This document shows positions 37,392 through 46,581 of a stretch of 64,000 nucleotides of DNA, piece by piece. Under the pieces are notes generated by a model. The model was not told the DNA's origin, did no database searches, and worked only from the letters and a program-made list of their open reading frames with translations. Both the position numbers and the translations under genes were made by a program. Source of the stretch: an uncultured Pelagibacteraceae bacterium. GTDB lineage: Bacteria > Pseudomonadota > Alphaproteobacteria > Pelagibacterales > Pelagibacteraceae. The stretch covers positions 1 to 64,000 of the forward strand of contig CACJXK010000007.1 in assembly GCA_902597335.1 (NCBI GenBank). Reading direction: 5' to 3'. Position 1 is the first letter of the stretch. Each line of letters opens with the position of its first letter.

Positions 37392-37958
37392 ATGAATAAT
37401 CAAACTTTAGTAATTTATGATTTTGATATTATGTACAGAATATTAAAGGAAATAGAGAGTCACCTTACTTTTAAGCTGATCAACATATCTAAAAATAATC
37501 TTAAAGATTTTAAGTTCATCAATAATAAGAACCACTTAATTATTTCTCAAAAAAAAATAAAAGATCAAAGCAACCAGATAATTATTGATAAGTTGCCAAT
37601 AGAAATAACAAAGTTAATAGAAAGCATAAATGTAAATTTTTTAAAAACTATATACAACCAGCAGTCAGATATAAATTTAGGAAATTACAAACTTAATTTA
37701 AATTCTAGAAAGATTATTCAGAATGGAAATTCTTTAAGCTTAACTGAAAGGGAAACAGATATAATAATTTTTCTAAGTAAAGCAACAAACCCTGTTAAAA
37801 TTTCCAAATTACAAACAGAAGTATGGGGTCACAACTCAAAACTAGAAACGCATACTGTAGAAACACATATATATAGATTAAGAACAAAAATTAGTAAGAA
37901 TTTTAATGATGATAATTTTATATTGAGCTCTAAACAAGGTTACACGATTTCAAAATAA
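37392..37958 (+). CDS. Orphan OmpR/PhoB-type winged-helix regulator with degenerate receiver
   Basis: The C-terminal DNA-binding domain (about 90-188) shows LTERETDIIIFLSKA, the recognition region THTVETHIYRLRTKI and the wing FILSSKQGYTI. The N-terminal about 85 residues are where a receiver would be, but I see no acidic pocket or phosphorylatable Asp and only a reduced length. No histidine kinase is near. 188 aa. The gene's stop overlaps the ATG of the ArfA-like gene (TAATG). Confidence 0.82.
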   Translation: MNNQTLVIYDFDIMYRILKEIESHLTFKLINISKNNLKDFKFINNKNHLIISQKKIKDQSNQIIIDKLPIEITKLIESINVNFLKTIYNQQSDINLGNYKLNLNSRKIIQNGNSLSLTERETDIIIFLSKATNPVKISKLQTEVWGHNSKLETHTVETHIYRLRTKISKNFNDDNFILSSKQGYTISK

Positions 37959-38068
37959 TGAAATCTAAAAAAAATTTTATTGCCAAAGACTTATTTACAA
38001 AAAAATATAAACCAAGAACTGTAAAACCTAAAAAAGGCAAGGGTTCTTTTAAAAGAAAAAAAAAATAA
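37958..38068 (+). CDS. ArfA-like ribosome-rescue peptide (36 aa)
   Basis: ATG at 37958-37960 overlaps the regulator stop by 1 bp; TAA at 38066-38068. The peptide is very basic. Its core NFIAKDLFTKKYKPRTV then KKGKGSFKRKKK matches the ArfA core (DPLFxxRxxKxKKGKGSYxRK), which recruits RF2 to ribosomes stalled on non-stop mRNA. The alphaproteobacterial forms are similarly short. It lacks the C-terminal hydrophobic tail and RNase III hairpin that control E. coli ArfA. Confidence 0.68.
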   Translation: MKSKKNFIAKDLFTKKYKPRTVKPKKGKGSFKRKKK

Positions 38069-38081
38069 TTTCTTTTTAATT

Positions 38082-39011
38082 TTATAGTCTGGCACCTATT
38101 TGTTGAATAACTTTTGACGACATTTCTGTACCTTTATCTAAACTATCTTTCAAAGATAAGTTATTAACGTGTCCATGTAAAAAGCCTGCTGCGAAAAGAT
38201 CTCCAGCACCTGTTAAATCAACTATTTTGAGGCCCTCTTTTACCCCACATTCGACAACTTCATTTCCATTAATTGCAACTGCTCCTTTTTCACCTCTAGT
38301 TAAAACAATAATTTTTCCTAAAGATTTTGAAAATTCTATAACCTCATCAAAAGATTTTGCATCGATCAAAGATATGATCTCTTGTTCATTTGCAAAAGTT
38401 ATATCTAATTTATTTTTAACTAATTCTAAAAAATGTGGCTTATGTCGATCAACACAAAACTGATCAGATAAAGACATGGCTACTTTATTTGCACTTTGAA
38501 TAGCCTTTTCAAATGCTTTTTTGGGTTCACCCTCATCCCAAAGGTATCCCTCTAAAAGTATAATTTCACTTTGTTTAATAGCATCCGAACTGACATCATT
38601 TTCATTTATCTTTCCTGCAGTTCCCAAAAATGTACACATTGTTCTCTCAGAGTCTGGTGTAACTAAAATCAAGCATGTTCCAGTGGGTAGTTCTTCTTTT
38701 TTTTTTGAATAAAAATATTTAACATTTTCTTGTTTCAGGCCATCTTCATATTTACTACCAAGTTCATCATCATTAACTTTACCTATAAAACCAACTTCAT
38801 TCCCAAGTTGAGATAAGCCGACGATTGAATTTGCAACTGATCCTCCTGATACTGTTTTTTCTATTTTAAGATTTGATAATAGTTCCTTGAACTCTTTATC
38901 ATCAAAAATTAATTTCATTGTACTTTTTGTTAAATTATTTTTAGTAATAAAATCATCCTCTACTTTGCAAATTACATCTACAATTGCATTTCCAATTCCT
39001 AATATTTTCAT
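38082..39011 (-). CDS. PfkB-family kinase, probably adenosine kinase
   Basis: Ribokinase-like fold: phosphorylates adenosine or a related sugar/nucleoside. GIGNAIVDVI at the N-terminus, TVSGGSVANSIVGLSQLG, and the catalytic DLTGAGDLFAAGF with Asp271 as base. The N-terminal block and the FIGKVNDDELG region resemble alphaproteobacterial adenosine kinases, which salvage adenosine released from S-adenosylhomocysteine; exact substrate is inferred. 309 aa. Confidence 0.83.
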   Translation of the reverse strand: MKILGIGNAIVDVICKVEDDFITKNNLTKSTMKLIFDDKEFKELLSNLKIEKTVSGGSVANSIVGLSQLGNEVGFIGKVNDDELGSKYEDGLKQENVKYFYSKKKEELPTGTCLILVTPDSERTMCTFLGTAGKINENDVSSDAIKQSEIILLEGYLWDEGEPKKAFEKAIQSANKVAMSLSDQFCVDRHKPHFLELVKNKLDITFANEQEIISLIDAKSFDEVIEFSKSLGKIIVLTRGEKGAVAINGNEVVECGVKEGLKIVDLTGAGDLFAAGFLHGHVNNLSLKDSLDKGTEMSSKVIQQIGARL

Positions 39012-39014
39012 TGA

Positions 39015-39668
39015 TTATGCTTTCTTTGTTATAAGTGGTTTTTTTCTCTTAGGATAACAACTAGTACAGATTTTACAAGATAAACCATAGCACTCTCTTG
39101 CCTTACAGTATTCTCTTCCATAATAAATTATTTGAAGATGTAACTTATTCCAATACTTTTTTGGAAAAAGCCTTTTTAAATCTTTCTCAGTTTGGATAAC
39201 ATTTTTTCCATTTGTTAAACCCCACCTTTGAGCAAGTCTATGTATATGTGTATCTATGGGGAAAGCAGGATACCCAAATCCTTGGGACATCACCACACTA
39301 GCTGTTTTGTGTCCAACGCCTGGTAACTCTTCAAGTTGCTCAAATGTTTTAGGAACTTTTCCATTGTATTTTTCCACTAAAGTTTTTGATAAATTATAAA
39401 CGCTCTTAGCCTTAATTCTAAAAATACCAATACTTCTTATTAGCTTTTCAATTTTTTTTCTTCCAAGTTTAACAAAATGTTCTGGTTTATTATATTTTGG
39501 ATATATATTTTTTGTTACATTATTAACATTTACGTCCGTACATTGTGCAGATAAAAGAACAGAAACCAATAAAGTAAACATATTTCTGTGTTTGAGAGGT
39601 ATTGGTGTTTTTGGATATATTTTATTTAATATTTTAAGAACAATTTTTGCTCTTTGTTCTTCGTTCAT
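39015..39668 (-). CDS. nth: Endonuclease III (DNA glycosylase/AP lyase)
   Basis: Base-excision repair of oxidised pyrimidines. Helix-hairpin-helix LEELPGVGHKTA with catalytic Lys121, and catalytic Asp139 in FPIDTHIHR. The 4Fe-4S segment has Cys188, 193, 198, 201 and 204, so the last spacing is C-x2-C-x2-C instead of the canonical C-x6-C-x2-C-x5-C. 217 aa. Overlaps dapB by 4 bp. Confidence 0.95.
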   Translation of the reverse strand: MNEEQRAKIVLKILNKIYPKTPIPLKHRNMFTLLVSVLLSAQCTDVNVNNVTKNIYPKYNKPEHFVKLGRKKIEKLIRSIGIFRIKAKSVYNLSKTLVEKYNGKVPKTFEQLEELPGVGHKTASVVMSQGFGYPAFPIDTHIHRLAQRWGLTNGKNVIQTEKDLKRLFPKKYWNKLHLQIIYYGREYCKARECYGLSCKICTSCYPKRKKPLITKKA

Positions 39669-40441
39669 TTAAAATTTAAAACATCACGCATAGAATATAA
39701 ACCAGGTTTCTTATTCATTAACCATTTTCCAGCTGTTAAAGCTCCTTCGCTATATAAAGCTCTATCAAATGCCTCATGATTTAGTGTAATAATTTCTTTA
39801 CCACTAGAAAACTTTACCTCGTGTTCACCTACCGTTTTACCTTTACGTATTGAGTTAAAATTAATTTTTTTTCCATAAGGAAAACTTTTTTTGTTTAGAT
39901 ACTTTTTTCCAATTAAATTGTAAAAATCCCTATTTTTACCTACAGCTATACCTTTACCCAGCATCAACGCTGTTCCAGATGGATGGTCTATTTTATGCTT
40001 ATGATGTACCTCATACACTTTACTTAAAAAATTATTACCTAATGATTTAGAGGCAATTTCAGTTAAATACATCAATAGATTTATGCCTAAACTCATATTG
40101 CCAGCTTTTAAAATAGGAATTTTTTTTGAAAATTTTTTAATTTGAAGTTCTTCCATTTTAGAGAAACCGGTTGTACCAATAACCATTCTTTTTTTTAGCT
40201 TTGATGCTATTTTAAGAATTTCAAAAGTACATTTAGGAATTGTAAAATCGATTATTAAATCAACATTTTTAAAAGAATTTTCATGATTCAAACTAGGTTT
40301 TATCCCAGCAATTTTTTTTTCTATTAATCTGTTTTCTGTAAGTGTGGTTAATTTAAAATTTTTATCAGTTTTAGAAGATTTCACTAGTTGCTGGCCCATT
40401 CGTCCCATGCAACCAGATATCGCTAATTTTACTTTGCTCAT
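39665..40441 (-). CDS. dapB: 4-hydroxy-tetrahydrodipicolinate reductase DapB
   Basis: Lysine/diaminopimelate pathway reductase. NAD(P) loop ISGCMGRMGQ at 8-17, GTTGFSK, then EVHHKHKIDHPSGTALMLG with the catalytic His and Lys. 258 aa. Upstream of nth with ATGA overlap. Confidence 0.97.
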   Translation of the reverse strand: MSKVKLAISGCMGRMGQQLVKSSKTDKNFKLTTLTENRLIEKKIAGIKPSLNHENSFKNVDLIIDFTIPKCTFEILKIASKLKKRMVIGTTGFSKMEELQIKKFSKKIPILKAGNMSLGINLLMYLTEIASKSLGNNFLSKVYEVHHKHKIDHPSGTALMLGKGIAVGKNRDFYNLIGKKYLNKKSFPYGKKINFNSIRKGKTVGEHEVKFSSGKEIITLNHEAFDRALYSEGALTAGKWLMNKKPGLYSMRDVLNFK

Positions 40442-40482
40442 TAATTTATTTTAATATATTTTTTAATTAATATACAACAATT

Positions 40483-41919
40483 ATGGTTATTAAATACCTA
40501 TTAAAATTTTTTCTGGTTTTATTTTTTTTTGTGTCTCACAATCATTCTAAAGCAGACTTTTTTAAAGATATTACATCTCAAATTGAAGATAATGACTTTA
40601 GACTTAGTTATGGTATTTCTGTTACAGATGTTAACCAAGACAGCAAATATGAACTTGTGGTTACTGGATTTGGATTTTCGAATTTAGCTCTGACTTATCA
40701 AAATGGGAAAATAGTAAACATTAATAAAAATGAAATATTTGATGATGCTAAAAGAAAAACAATTGGTGTAGCTGCATGTGATATAGATCAAGATGGTTTT
40801 GAAGAAATTTATTTCTTAAACACGGACACTTATAGTGGAGAAAAAAAATATTCAGATAGATTGATTGATAATAATAGCGATAGCTTTGTAGATTTGTTTG
40901 AAAAAGATATCAATAAAAAGAACCTGAATTTAACCGCTGGAAGATCAGTTGTTTGTGTTGATAGAAATGGTGATGGAAAATATGGCATATATGTTGCGAA
41001 TTATGGAGGACCTACTAGATTTTATGAACTCCGTTCTGGACAAATTCTAGATTTAGCAGAACAGCTTAAAATCAACAAAATAACTGGAGGAAGAGCAGTG
41101 GTTGCAGGAAATATTTTGTCAGGAAAAATGGATATATTTGCTGCAAATGAGAGAGGTAAAAACTTTTTATATTACAACTCTGATGGATATTTTCAGGACA
41201 TTGCCGAAGATTATAAAGTTGACGATCAATACGAAAATGGAAGAGGCACAACTTTAACTGATATATTTTATAGAGGAAGACTAGATATAGTTACATCTAA
41301 TTGGAATGGTTATCATAGGGCCTTCGTTTTAGAAGACAACAAATTTAGAGATATTGCTACTCCAACCTACAATATTCCAACTAGAATTAGAACTGTAATA
41401 TCAGCTGATTTTGATAATGATGGTTATGATGAGATATTCATGAATAACATTGGTGAGCCAAATAAACTATTCAAAATAAAAGAAAATGGGTTTTTTGAAG
41501 AAATCAATATTAAAAATGCTTATGAAGCAAATGGTCTTGGAACAGGTGCAGCTGTAGCAGATATAGATGATGATGGAATTTTAGAATTGTTAATTGCTCA
41601 TGGTGAGTCTGGAATGCAGCCATTAACAATGTATAAAGCTGATATTAAAAAAGATTTCAATTATTTAAGGATAAAGCCATTAAATAAATTTGGAGCTCCT
41701 GCTAGAGGAGCTACTGTAATATTAAAATCAAATTTGAGAAATCATGCTAAAACAATTGATGCTGGATCTGGTTATTTATGTCAAATGGAACCAGTGGCAC
41801 ATTATGGAATTAGAGATGGTGAAAAAAATATTTCTATTATAATTATTTGGACGAATGGTCTTACTGAGACTTTAAATATTAATGAATTAAATAAAACAAT
41901 AGAAGTTAACCAAAAATAA
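40483..41919 (+). CDS. Exported FG-GAP/VCBS repeat protein with ASPIC/UnbV C-terminus
   Basis: Signal peptide (MVIKYLLKFFLVLFFFVSHNHSKA). The body is a seven-bladed beta-propeller of FG-GAP-like repeats with several calcium loops of DxDxDG type (DIDQDGFEE, DRNGDGK, DFDNDGYDE, DIDDDGILE). The last about 80 residues are an ASPIC/UnbV domain (APARGATVILKS...GSGYLCQMEPVAHYGI). Such CRTAC1-like proteins are secreted; function unknown. 478 aa. Followed 57 bp later by an exported Cys-rich protein, suggesting a pair. Confidence 0.87.
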   Translation: MVIKYLLKFFLVLFFFVSHNHSKADFFKDITSQIEDNDFRLSYGISVTDVNQDSKYELVVTGFGFSNLALTYQNGKIVNINKNEIFDDAKRKTIGVAACDIDQDGFEEIYFLNTDTYSGEKKYSDRLIDNNSDSFVDLFEKDINKKNLNLTAGRSVVCVDRNGDGKYGIYVANYGGPTRFYELRSGQILDLAEQLKINKITGGRAVVAGNILSGKMDIFAANERGKNFLYYNSDGYFQDIAEDYKVDDQYENGRGTTLTDIFYRGRLDIVTSNWNGYHRAFVLEDNKFRDIATPTYNIPTRIRTVISADFDNDGYDEIFMNNIGEPNKLFKIKENGFFEEINIKNAYEANGLGTGAAVADIDDDGILELLIAHGESGMQPLTMYKADIKKDFNYLRIKPLNKFGAPARGATVILKSNLRNHAKTIDAGSGYLCQMEPVAHYGIRDGEKNISIIIIWTNGLTETLNINELNKTIEVNQK

Positions 41920-41976
41920 TAGGACAATAAAACCCAATTAATTTTTTAGAATTAAAAGTATACTTTAATAAATAAT

Positions 41977-42687
41977 ATGAGTTTACTAAAAAAAATTAAA
42001 AACTTTATACTATTTAGTCTTTTAATAAGCTTTAGTATGTCTCAACCTACCCAAGCAACCCAATTTAATTATTATGCTGATCTAGCTGGAGATTGGTCAG
42101 AAATTTTTCCTGATCAAAATAGAAATGCAGCAGGTCCTAAATTTTTTAAACATATTTTAGGTAAAAAAATTACTTACCAGGACTTTTTAGAATATAACAA
42201 ACTATATTGCGCTGTGTCTGGTTCATTGATAGATCCGAATAACAAGCCTGAATTTGTCTATCTTAATAGCGTTGAAAATGAAGAGAAAATATGTGGTTTT
42301 TATCATAGATGCTGTGTCCCATGTTCATGTGATTTGATGAAATATTCAAAAGTTAAAAAAATGAATTACACTTTTACAGATGGTGAAAAAGAATTTTTTG
42401 TTTTAACAATAAGTAATCCCTGTGGAAAAGATGACTTTCCAATGGAAGTTAATAAGAATTATTTTTGTAACGGTAAAAAACTTGATGATGAACAAGTATA
42501 TGTTTTAGATGATAGGTTAGTTATTGGTTTGTTTCACAATGCATCAAAATGTAATGAACAAAGCATAGCAGCAATCGATAAACACGAGATAACTGGCCAA
42601 TATTGTGCTTTTAGAAATACAGCACCTCTTGAGGAAGTAAAAGGGGGCATGGGAGATATCTTTATTAGGCTAGCAAAAGATAATTAA
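41977..42687 (+). CDS. Exported cysteine-rich protein of unknown function
   Basis: Signal peptide (hydrophobic run to about residue 22, ending PTQA) then a 210-residue soluble part with ten Cys. The most striking motif is CCVPCSCDL near 110-118; single Cys lie in LYCAV, KICGF, NPCGK, YFCNG, SKCNE and QYCAF. An even Cys count in an exported protein points to disulfides; CC..C.C could bind metal. I do not recognise the family. The last 4 bp overlap the minus-strand small gene at 42684-42785. 236 aa. Confidence 0.75.
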   Translation: MSLLKKIKNFILFSLLISFSMSQPTQATQFNYYADLAGDWSEIFPDQNRNAAGPKFFKHILGKKITYQDFLEYNKLYCAVSGSLIDPNNKPEFVYLNSVENEEKICGFYHRCCVPCSCDLMKYSKVKKMNYTFTDGEKEFFVLTISNPCGKDDFPMEVNKNYFCNGKKLDDEQVYVLDDRLVIGLFHNASKCNEQSIAAIDKHEITGQYCAFRNTAPLEEVKGGMGDIFIRLAKDN

Positions 42688-42785
42688 ATTATTCCAATTC
42701 CTTCTTTATAGAAATAGGCACCTAATATTAAAATTGCTAAAATATAAATAACGCCAAAAATAATATATTTAATTTTTTTTTTCAT
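42684..42785 (-). CDS. Small single-span membrane peptide (33 aa) after dnaJ
   Basis: The dnaJ stop TAA (42786-42788) is followed directly by ATG (42783-42785), giving 33 codons to TAA at 42684-42686. The peptide is MKKK, then a hydrophobic helix IKYIIFGVIYILAILILGAY, then a short polar tail. It is one membrane span with a positive N-terminus. No known family. It overlaps the end of the plus-strand Cys-rich gene by 4 bp. The direct stop-start junction suggests coupled translation with dnaJ. Confidence 0.6.
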   Translation of the reverse strand: MKKKIKYIIFGVIYILAILILGAYFYKEGIGII

Positions 42786-43913
42786 TTAATTTTTCCAGAA
42801 ATTTTTAGCTTTTTGAAAAAATCTTTTTATACTTGGATTTGATCTATCATTTTCAATTTTTCTAAATTTTTCAAGTAATTCTTTTTGTTCTTTATTTAAG
42901 GATACTGGTACCTCAGTGTTAACTTGGACGTATAAATCTCCATAGTCTCCTCTTCTCATAAATGGCATTCCTTTGCCTTTCAATCTAAATTGTTTTCCAC
43001 TTTGAGTTCCGTCTGGAATTTTTATTTTTGCTTTACCTCCATCTATTGTAGGTATTTCAATTGTTGTTCCTAATGCTGCATCTGTAAAAGAAATAGGAAA
43101 TTCAAAAAATAAATTTACTTCTGATCTTTTAAAAAGTTCGTGTGACTCAACATTAATAAATAAATAAAGATCACCATTACTTGCTCCTCTTGATCCAGCT
43201 TCTCCTTTCCCAGATAATCTAATCCTTGTTCCATCATCTACACCTTTAGGAATAGTCACAGAAAGTCTTTTATTAGCTTGTTTTTTGCCTTGCCCTCCGC
43301 AACTTGCACATGGATCAGTAATCTGTTCACCAGAACCAGCACATTGAGGGCATGTTTGTTGAACTGTAAAAAAACCCTGACTTGATCGTACTTGCCCATG
43401 GCCACCACACATTGAACAAGAACTTGCGCCATGACCTGGTTTTGATCCTGAACCGCTGCATGTACCACATCTTTCGGAGGTTGAAAATTTAATATCCTGT
43501 TTTTTTCCAGTATAAGCTTCCTCCAAGGTTATTGAGAGATCATATCTTAAATCAGATCCTCTGTTATTAGATCTTCTTGATCTTCTTCCACCTCCACCAA
43601 ATCCTTCTCCAAAAAAATCCTCAAAAATATCTGAAAAGGAGCCTGAAAAGTCAAAGTTTCCAAACCCTCCTCTACCACCTCCGCCATTTTCAAAAGCTGC
43701 GTGTCCGAAATTATCGTAATTCTGTTTTCTATCTGAGTTTGATAAAACGTGATATGCTTCTGAGGCTTCTTTAAATTTTTCCTCAGCTCCTTTATCACCT
43801 TTATTTTTGTCAGGATGATATTTTACAGCTTGTTTTCTATATGCTGCTTTTATTTGGTCGGGACTAGCACTTTTCTCAACACCTAATACATCATAGTAAT
43901 CTCTTTTTGCCAT
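42786..43913 (-). CDS. dnaJ: Chaperone DnaJ
   Basis: J-domain co-chaperone that stimulates DnaK. HPD at 33-35, Gly/Phe linker (about 75-110, GGGRGGFGNFDFSGSF), four zinc-finger repeats CGTCSGSG, CSMCGGHG, CPQCAGSG and CASCGGQG, then the substrate-binding C-terminal barrel. 375 aa. Starts 28 bp after dnaK. Confidence 0.98.
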   Translation of the reverse strand: MAKRDYYDVLGVEKSASPDQIKAAYRKQAVKYHPDKNKGDKGAEEKFKEASEAYHVLSNSDRKQNYDNFGHAAFENGGGGRGGFGNFDFSGSFSDIFEDFFGEGFGGGGRRSRRSNNRGSDLRYDLSITLEEAYTGKKQDIKFSTSERCGTCSGSGSKPGHGASSCSMCGGHGQVRSSQGFFTVQQTCPQCAGSGEQITDPCASCGGQGKKQANKRLSVTIPKGVDDGTRIRLSGKGEAGSRGASNGDLYLFINVESHELFKRSEVNLFFEFPISFTDAALGTTIEIPTIDGGKAKIKIPDGTQSGKQFRLKGKGMPFMRRGDYGDLYVQVNTEVPVSLNKEQKELLEKFRKIENDRSNPSIKRFFQKAKNFWKN

Positions 43914-43941
43914 AACTAGTTATAGACAAATGGTTGATAGT

Positions 43942-45861
43942 TTAGGCGCTCTTTTCTTTATCGTCTTTTACTTCTTCAAAGTCTGCATCAACAACATTAT
44001 CGTCTTTTTTTCCTTCATCTTTTGCATCTTTAGGTGCTTCACCAGGTTTAGTACTTTGTTGTGATTTGTAAATAGCTTCTCCTAGTTTCATAGAAGCTTG
44101 AACCAAATCTTGAGTCTTCTTTTTAATCTCCTCTACGTCAGTCCCTTTTAGTGCATTTCTAACATTTGCTGATGCATCCTCGATAGCTTTTTTATCTGCA
44201 TCAGAAACTTTACTACCATGTTCTTTTAAATTTTTTTCTGTAGAATGAAGCAAAGTATCAGCTTGGTTTCTAGCATCAACCGCTTCTCTTTTCTTTTTAT
44301 CAGCCTCTTTATTTGTTTCAGCATCCTTAACCATTTGATTTATTTCATCTTCACTTAAACCTCCTGATGCCTGGATTTGAATTTTTTGCTCTTTACCAGT
44401 TCCCTTATCTTTTGCAGACACATTTACAATACCATTTGCGTCAATATCAAATGTAACTTCAATTTGAGGAACACCTCTAGGTGCTGGTGCAATACCTACT
44501 AGTTCGAAATTACCTAGAACCTTATTATCTGAAGCCATATCTCTTTCACCCTGTAAAACTCTTATAGATACTGCAGGTTGATTGTCTTCTGCTGTAGAGA
44601 AAACTTGGCTTTTTTTAGTTGGTATTGTTGTGTTTTTTTCTATTAGTTTAGTTGAAACTCCACCTAATGTTTCAATTCCAAGAGATAGTGGTGTAACATC
44701 AAGTAAAAGGACATCTTTAACATCACCCTGTAAAACTCCTGCTTGAATGGCAGCTCCCATTGCAACAACTTCATCAGGATTCACTGATTTATTTGGTTCC
44801 TTACCGAAGAAGTTCTTAACTTCTTCTATTACCTTAGGCATTCTTGTCATTCCACCAACTAGAATCACTTCATCAATTTCACTAGCATTTAAACCAGCAT
44901 CTTTAAGAGCCGTTTCACAAGGTGGAATTGTTCTAGAAATAAGATCCTCAACAAGAGCCTCAAGTTTTGCTCTTGTCATCTTCATATTAATATGTTTCGG
45001 ACCAGTTTTATCTGCAGTTATAAATGGTAAATTTATCTCTGTTTGTGCTGCTGAAGATAGTTCTATTTTTGCTTTTTCAGCAGACTCTTTAAGTCTTTGT
45101 AAAGCTAATTTGTCAGATTTTAGATCAATACCATTTTCTTTTTTAAATTCAGACAATAAATATTCAACAATAGTATTATCAAAATCTTCACCACCTAAAA
45201 AAGTGTCACCGTTTGTTGATTTAACTTCAAACACGCCATCACCAAGTTCAAGTATAGAGACATCAAAAGTACCTCCACCTAAGTCATAAACAGCAATTTT
45301 TTTATTTGTCTTTTTGTCTAATCCATAAGCAAGTGAAGCAGCTGTTGGCTCGTTAATAATTCTTAATACTTCTAATCCTGCAATTTTCCCGGCATCTTTA
45401 GTAGCTTGTCTTTGTGCATCATTAAAGTAAGCTGGCACAGTAATTACGGCCTGCGAAACTTCTTGACCCAAATATTTCTCTGCTGTCTCTTTCATTTTTT
45501 GAAGTGTGAATGCAGAAATCTGGGATGGAGAATACTTGTTACCTTTAGCTTCGATCCATGCATCTCCTTTATCTGAGTTGACAATTTTGAATGGTGCAGT
45601 CTCGACATCTTTTTTTACAGATGGATCGTCAAAATTTCTTCCAATTAATCTTTTTACTGCAAAAATTGTGTTTTCAGGATTTGTTACTGCTTGTCTTTTT
45701 GCAGGTTGACCTATTAATTTTTCGTCATTATCTGAAAATGCTACAACTGAAGGAGTAGTTCTAGCGCCTTCAGCATTTTCTAATACCTTAGCTTGTGTAC
45801 CTTCCATTACAGCGACACAAGAATTTGTAGTTCCAAGATCTATTCCTATAACTTTGCTCAT
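43942..45861 (-). CDS. dnaK: Chaperone DnaK (Hsp70)
   Basis: ATPase domain from [17 protein letters not shown], with [26 protein letters not shown] and [12 protein letters not shown]; substrate domain with [18 protein letters not shown]-terminal lid ending in acidic [13 protein letters not shown]. 639 aa, intact. A heat-shock-type promoter candidate lies upstream, and an AGGA ribosome-binding site is 9 bases before the ATG. Confidence 0.99.
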   Translation of the reverse strand: MSKVIGIDLGTTNSCVAVMEGTQAKVLENAEGARTTPSVVAFSDNDEKLIGQPAKRQAVTNPENTIFAVKRLIGRNFDDPSVKKDVETAPFKIVNSDKGDAWIEAKGNKYSPSQISAFTLQKMKETAEKYLGQEVSQAVITVPAYFNDAQRQATKDAGKIAGLEVLRIINEPTAASLAYGLDKKTNKKIAVYDLGGGTFDVSILELGDGVFEVKSTNGDTFLGGEDFDNTIVEYLLSEFKKENGIDLKSDKLALQRLKESAEKAKIELSSAAQTEINLPFITADKTGPKHINMKMTRAKLEALVEDLISRTIPPCETALKDAGLNASEIDEVILVGGMTRMPKVIEEVKNFFGKEPNKSVNPDEVVAMGAAIQAGVLQGDVKDVLLLDVTPLSLGIETLGGVSTKLIEKNTTIPTKKSQVFSTAEDNQPAVSIRVLQGERDMASDNKVLGNFELVGIAPAPRGVPQIEVTFDIDANGIVNVSAKDKGTGKEQKIQIQASGGLSEDEINQMVKDAETNKEADKKKREAVDARNQADTLLHSTEKNLKEHGSKVSDADKKAIEDASANVRNALKGTDVEEIKKKTQDLVQASMKLGEAIYKSQQSTKPGEAPKDAKDEGKKDDNVVDADFEEVKDDKEKSA

Positions 45862-45881
45862 AATATTAATTCCTATCGGTC

Positions 45882-45909
45882 ATATAAGTGCTAATTTTTA
45901 TACTGCAAC
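45882..45909 (-). promoter_or_regulatory. RpoH-type promoter candidate for dnaK
   Basis: On the minus strand GTTGCAG (45903-45909), 14-nt spacer, CTTATAT (45882-45888). The -10 fits the alphaproteobacterial CYTATNT pattern; the -35 shares only the TTG core. It lies in the 77-bp gap between grpE and dnaK and would give a 15-20 nt leader. Confidence 0.45.
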
Positions 45910-45938
45910 CATCTTTAACACTTAAATTTTGCTTGTTT

Positions 45939-46574
45939 TTACTGATTTTTTTCATCTTTTTGATTTTCTTTTTCACTTTCCTCTGTTTTTTTCTTTGAAA
46001 CTCCAACTAAGGAAGGTCTTAACAATCTGTCCTTCATCATAAAGCCTTTTTGAATTTCCTGAACAATTGTGCCAGGTTCTTTTGTATCATCTTCCACCTC
46101 CATCATTGCTTGATGTAGATTTGGATCAAGTTTTTCATTAATTGATTTGATTGGTTCAATATTATTTTTCTTAAATATTGAAAGCATATCATTATTAATA
46201 ATATTTAAATGTTCTACAATTTTTTTGAGTGCATCAGTGTTTTTTAATTTTTCATCATTTTCTAAAGCGACTTTTGATCTCTCAAGATTATCTAACAAGT
46301 TAAGAGCTTCTTTAGCAAATGAATATCCTCCATATTCATACGCATCATCTTTTTCTTTCTCAAATCTTCTTCTTTGATTTTCCATTTCTGCGAAAGTTCT
46401 CGCAAGTTTATCCTTAAGTAGTTCTAATTCTTCCTCAGGTGATAGTTTTTTCTCTTTTTCTTTTTCTAAATTTTCCCTATCAACTTTTTGGTCATCTACA
46501 ACTTTTTCTGATGACTGGTCATCGTTTTCAGCTTCTAGAGCTGAAGTGTTATCTTTATTTTCTCCATAGTCCAT
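45939..46574 (-). CDS. grpE: Nucleotide exchange factor GrpE
   Basis: Releases ADP from DnaK. A long acidic and charged N-terminal coiled coil (about 40-110, LSPEEELELLKDKLARTFAEMENQRRR) is followed by the beta-wing domain with DPNLHQAMMEVED and GTIVQEIQKGFMMKDRLLRPSLVGVSK. I use the ATG at 46572-46574 (211 aa); an upstream TTG would run into rdgB. First gene of grpE-dnaK-dnaJ. Confidence 0.96.
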   Translation of the reverse strand: MDYGENKDNTSALEAENDDQSSEKVVDDQKVDRENLEKEKEKKLSPEEELELLKDKLARTFAEMENQRRRFEKEKDDAYEYGGYSFAKEALNLLDNLERSKVALENDEKLKNTDALKKIVEHLNIINNDMLSIFKKNNIEPIKSINEKLDPNLHQAMMEVEDDTKEPGTIVQEIQKGFMMKDRLLRPSLVGVSKKKTEESEKENQKDEKNQ

Positions 46575-46581
46575 ATATGCT

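Noticed and set aside
43256..43798. Short minus-strand frames in the dnaJ region
   Set aside because: They are out-of-frame readings of the dnaJ zinc-finger and Gly-rich region.
44747..45289. Plus-strand 180-codon frame in dnaK
   Set aside because: Ser/Pro-rich antisense translation of a conserved gene, common opposite dnaK; no support.
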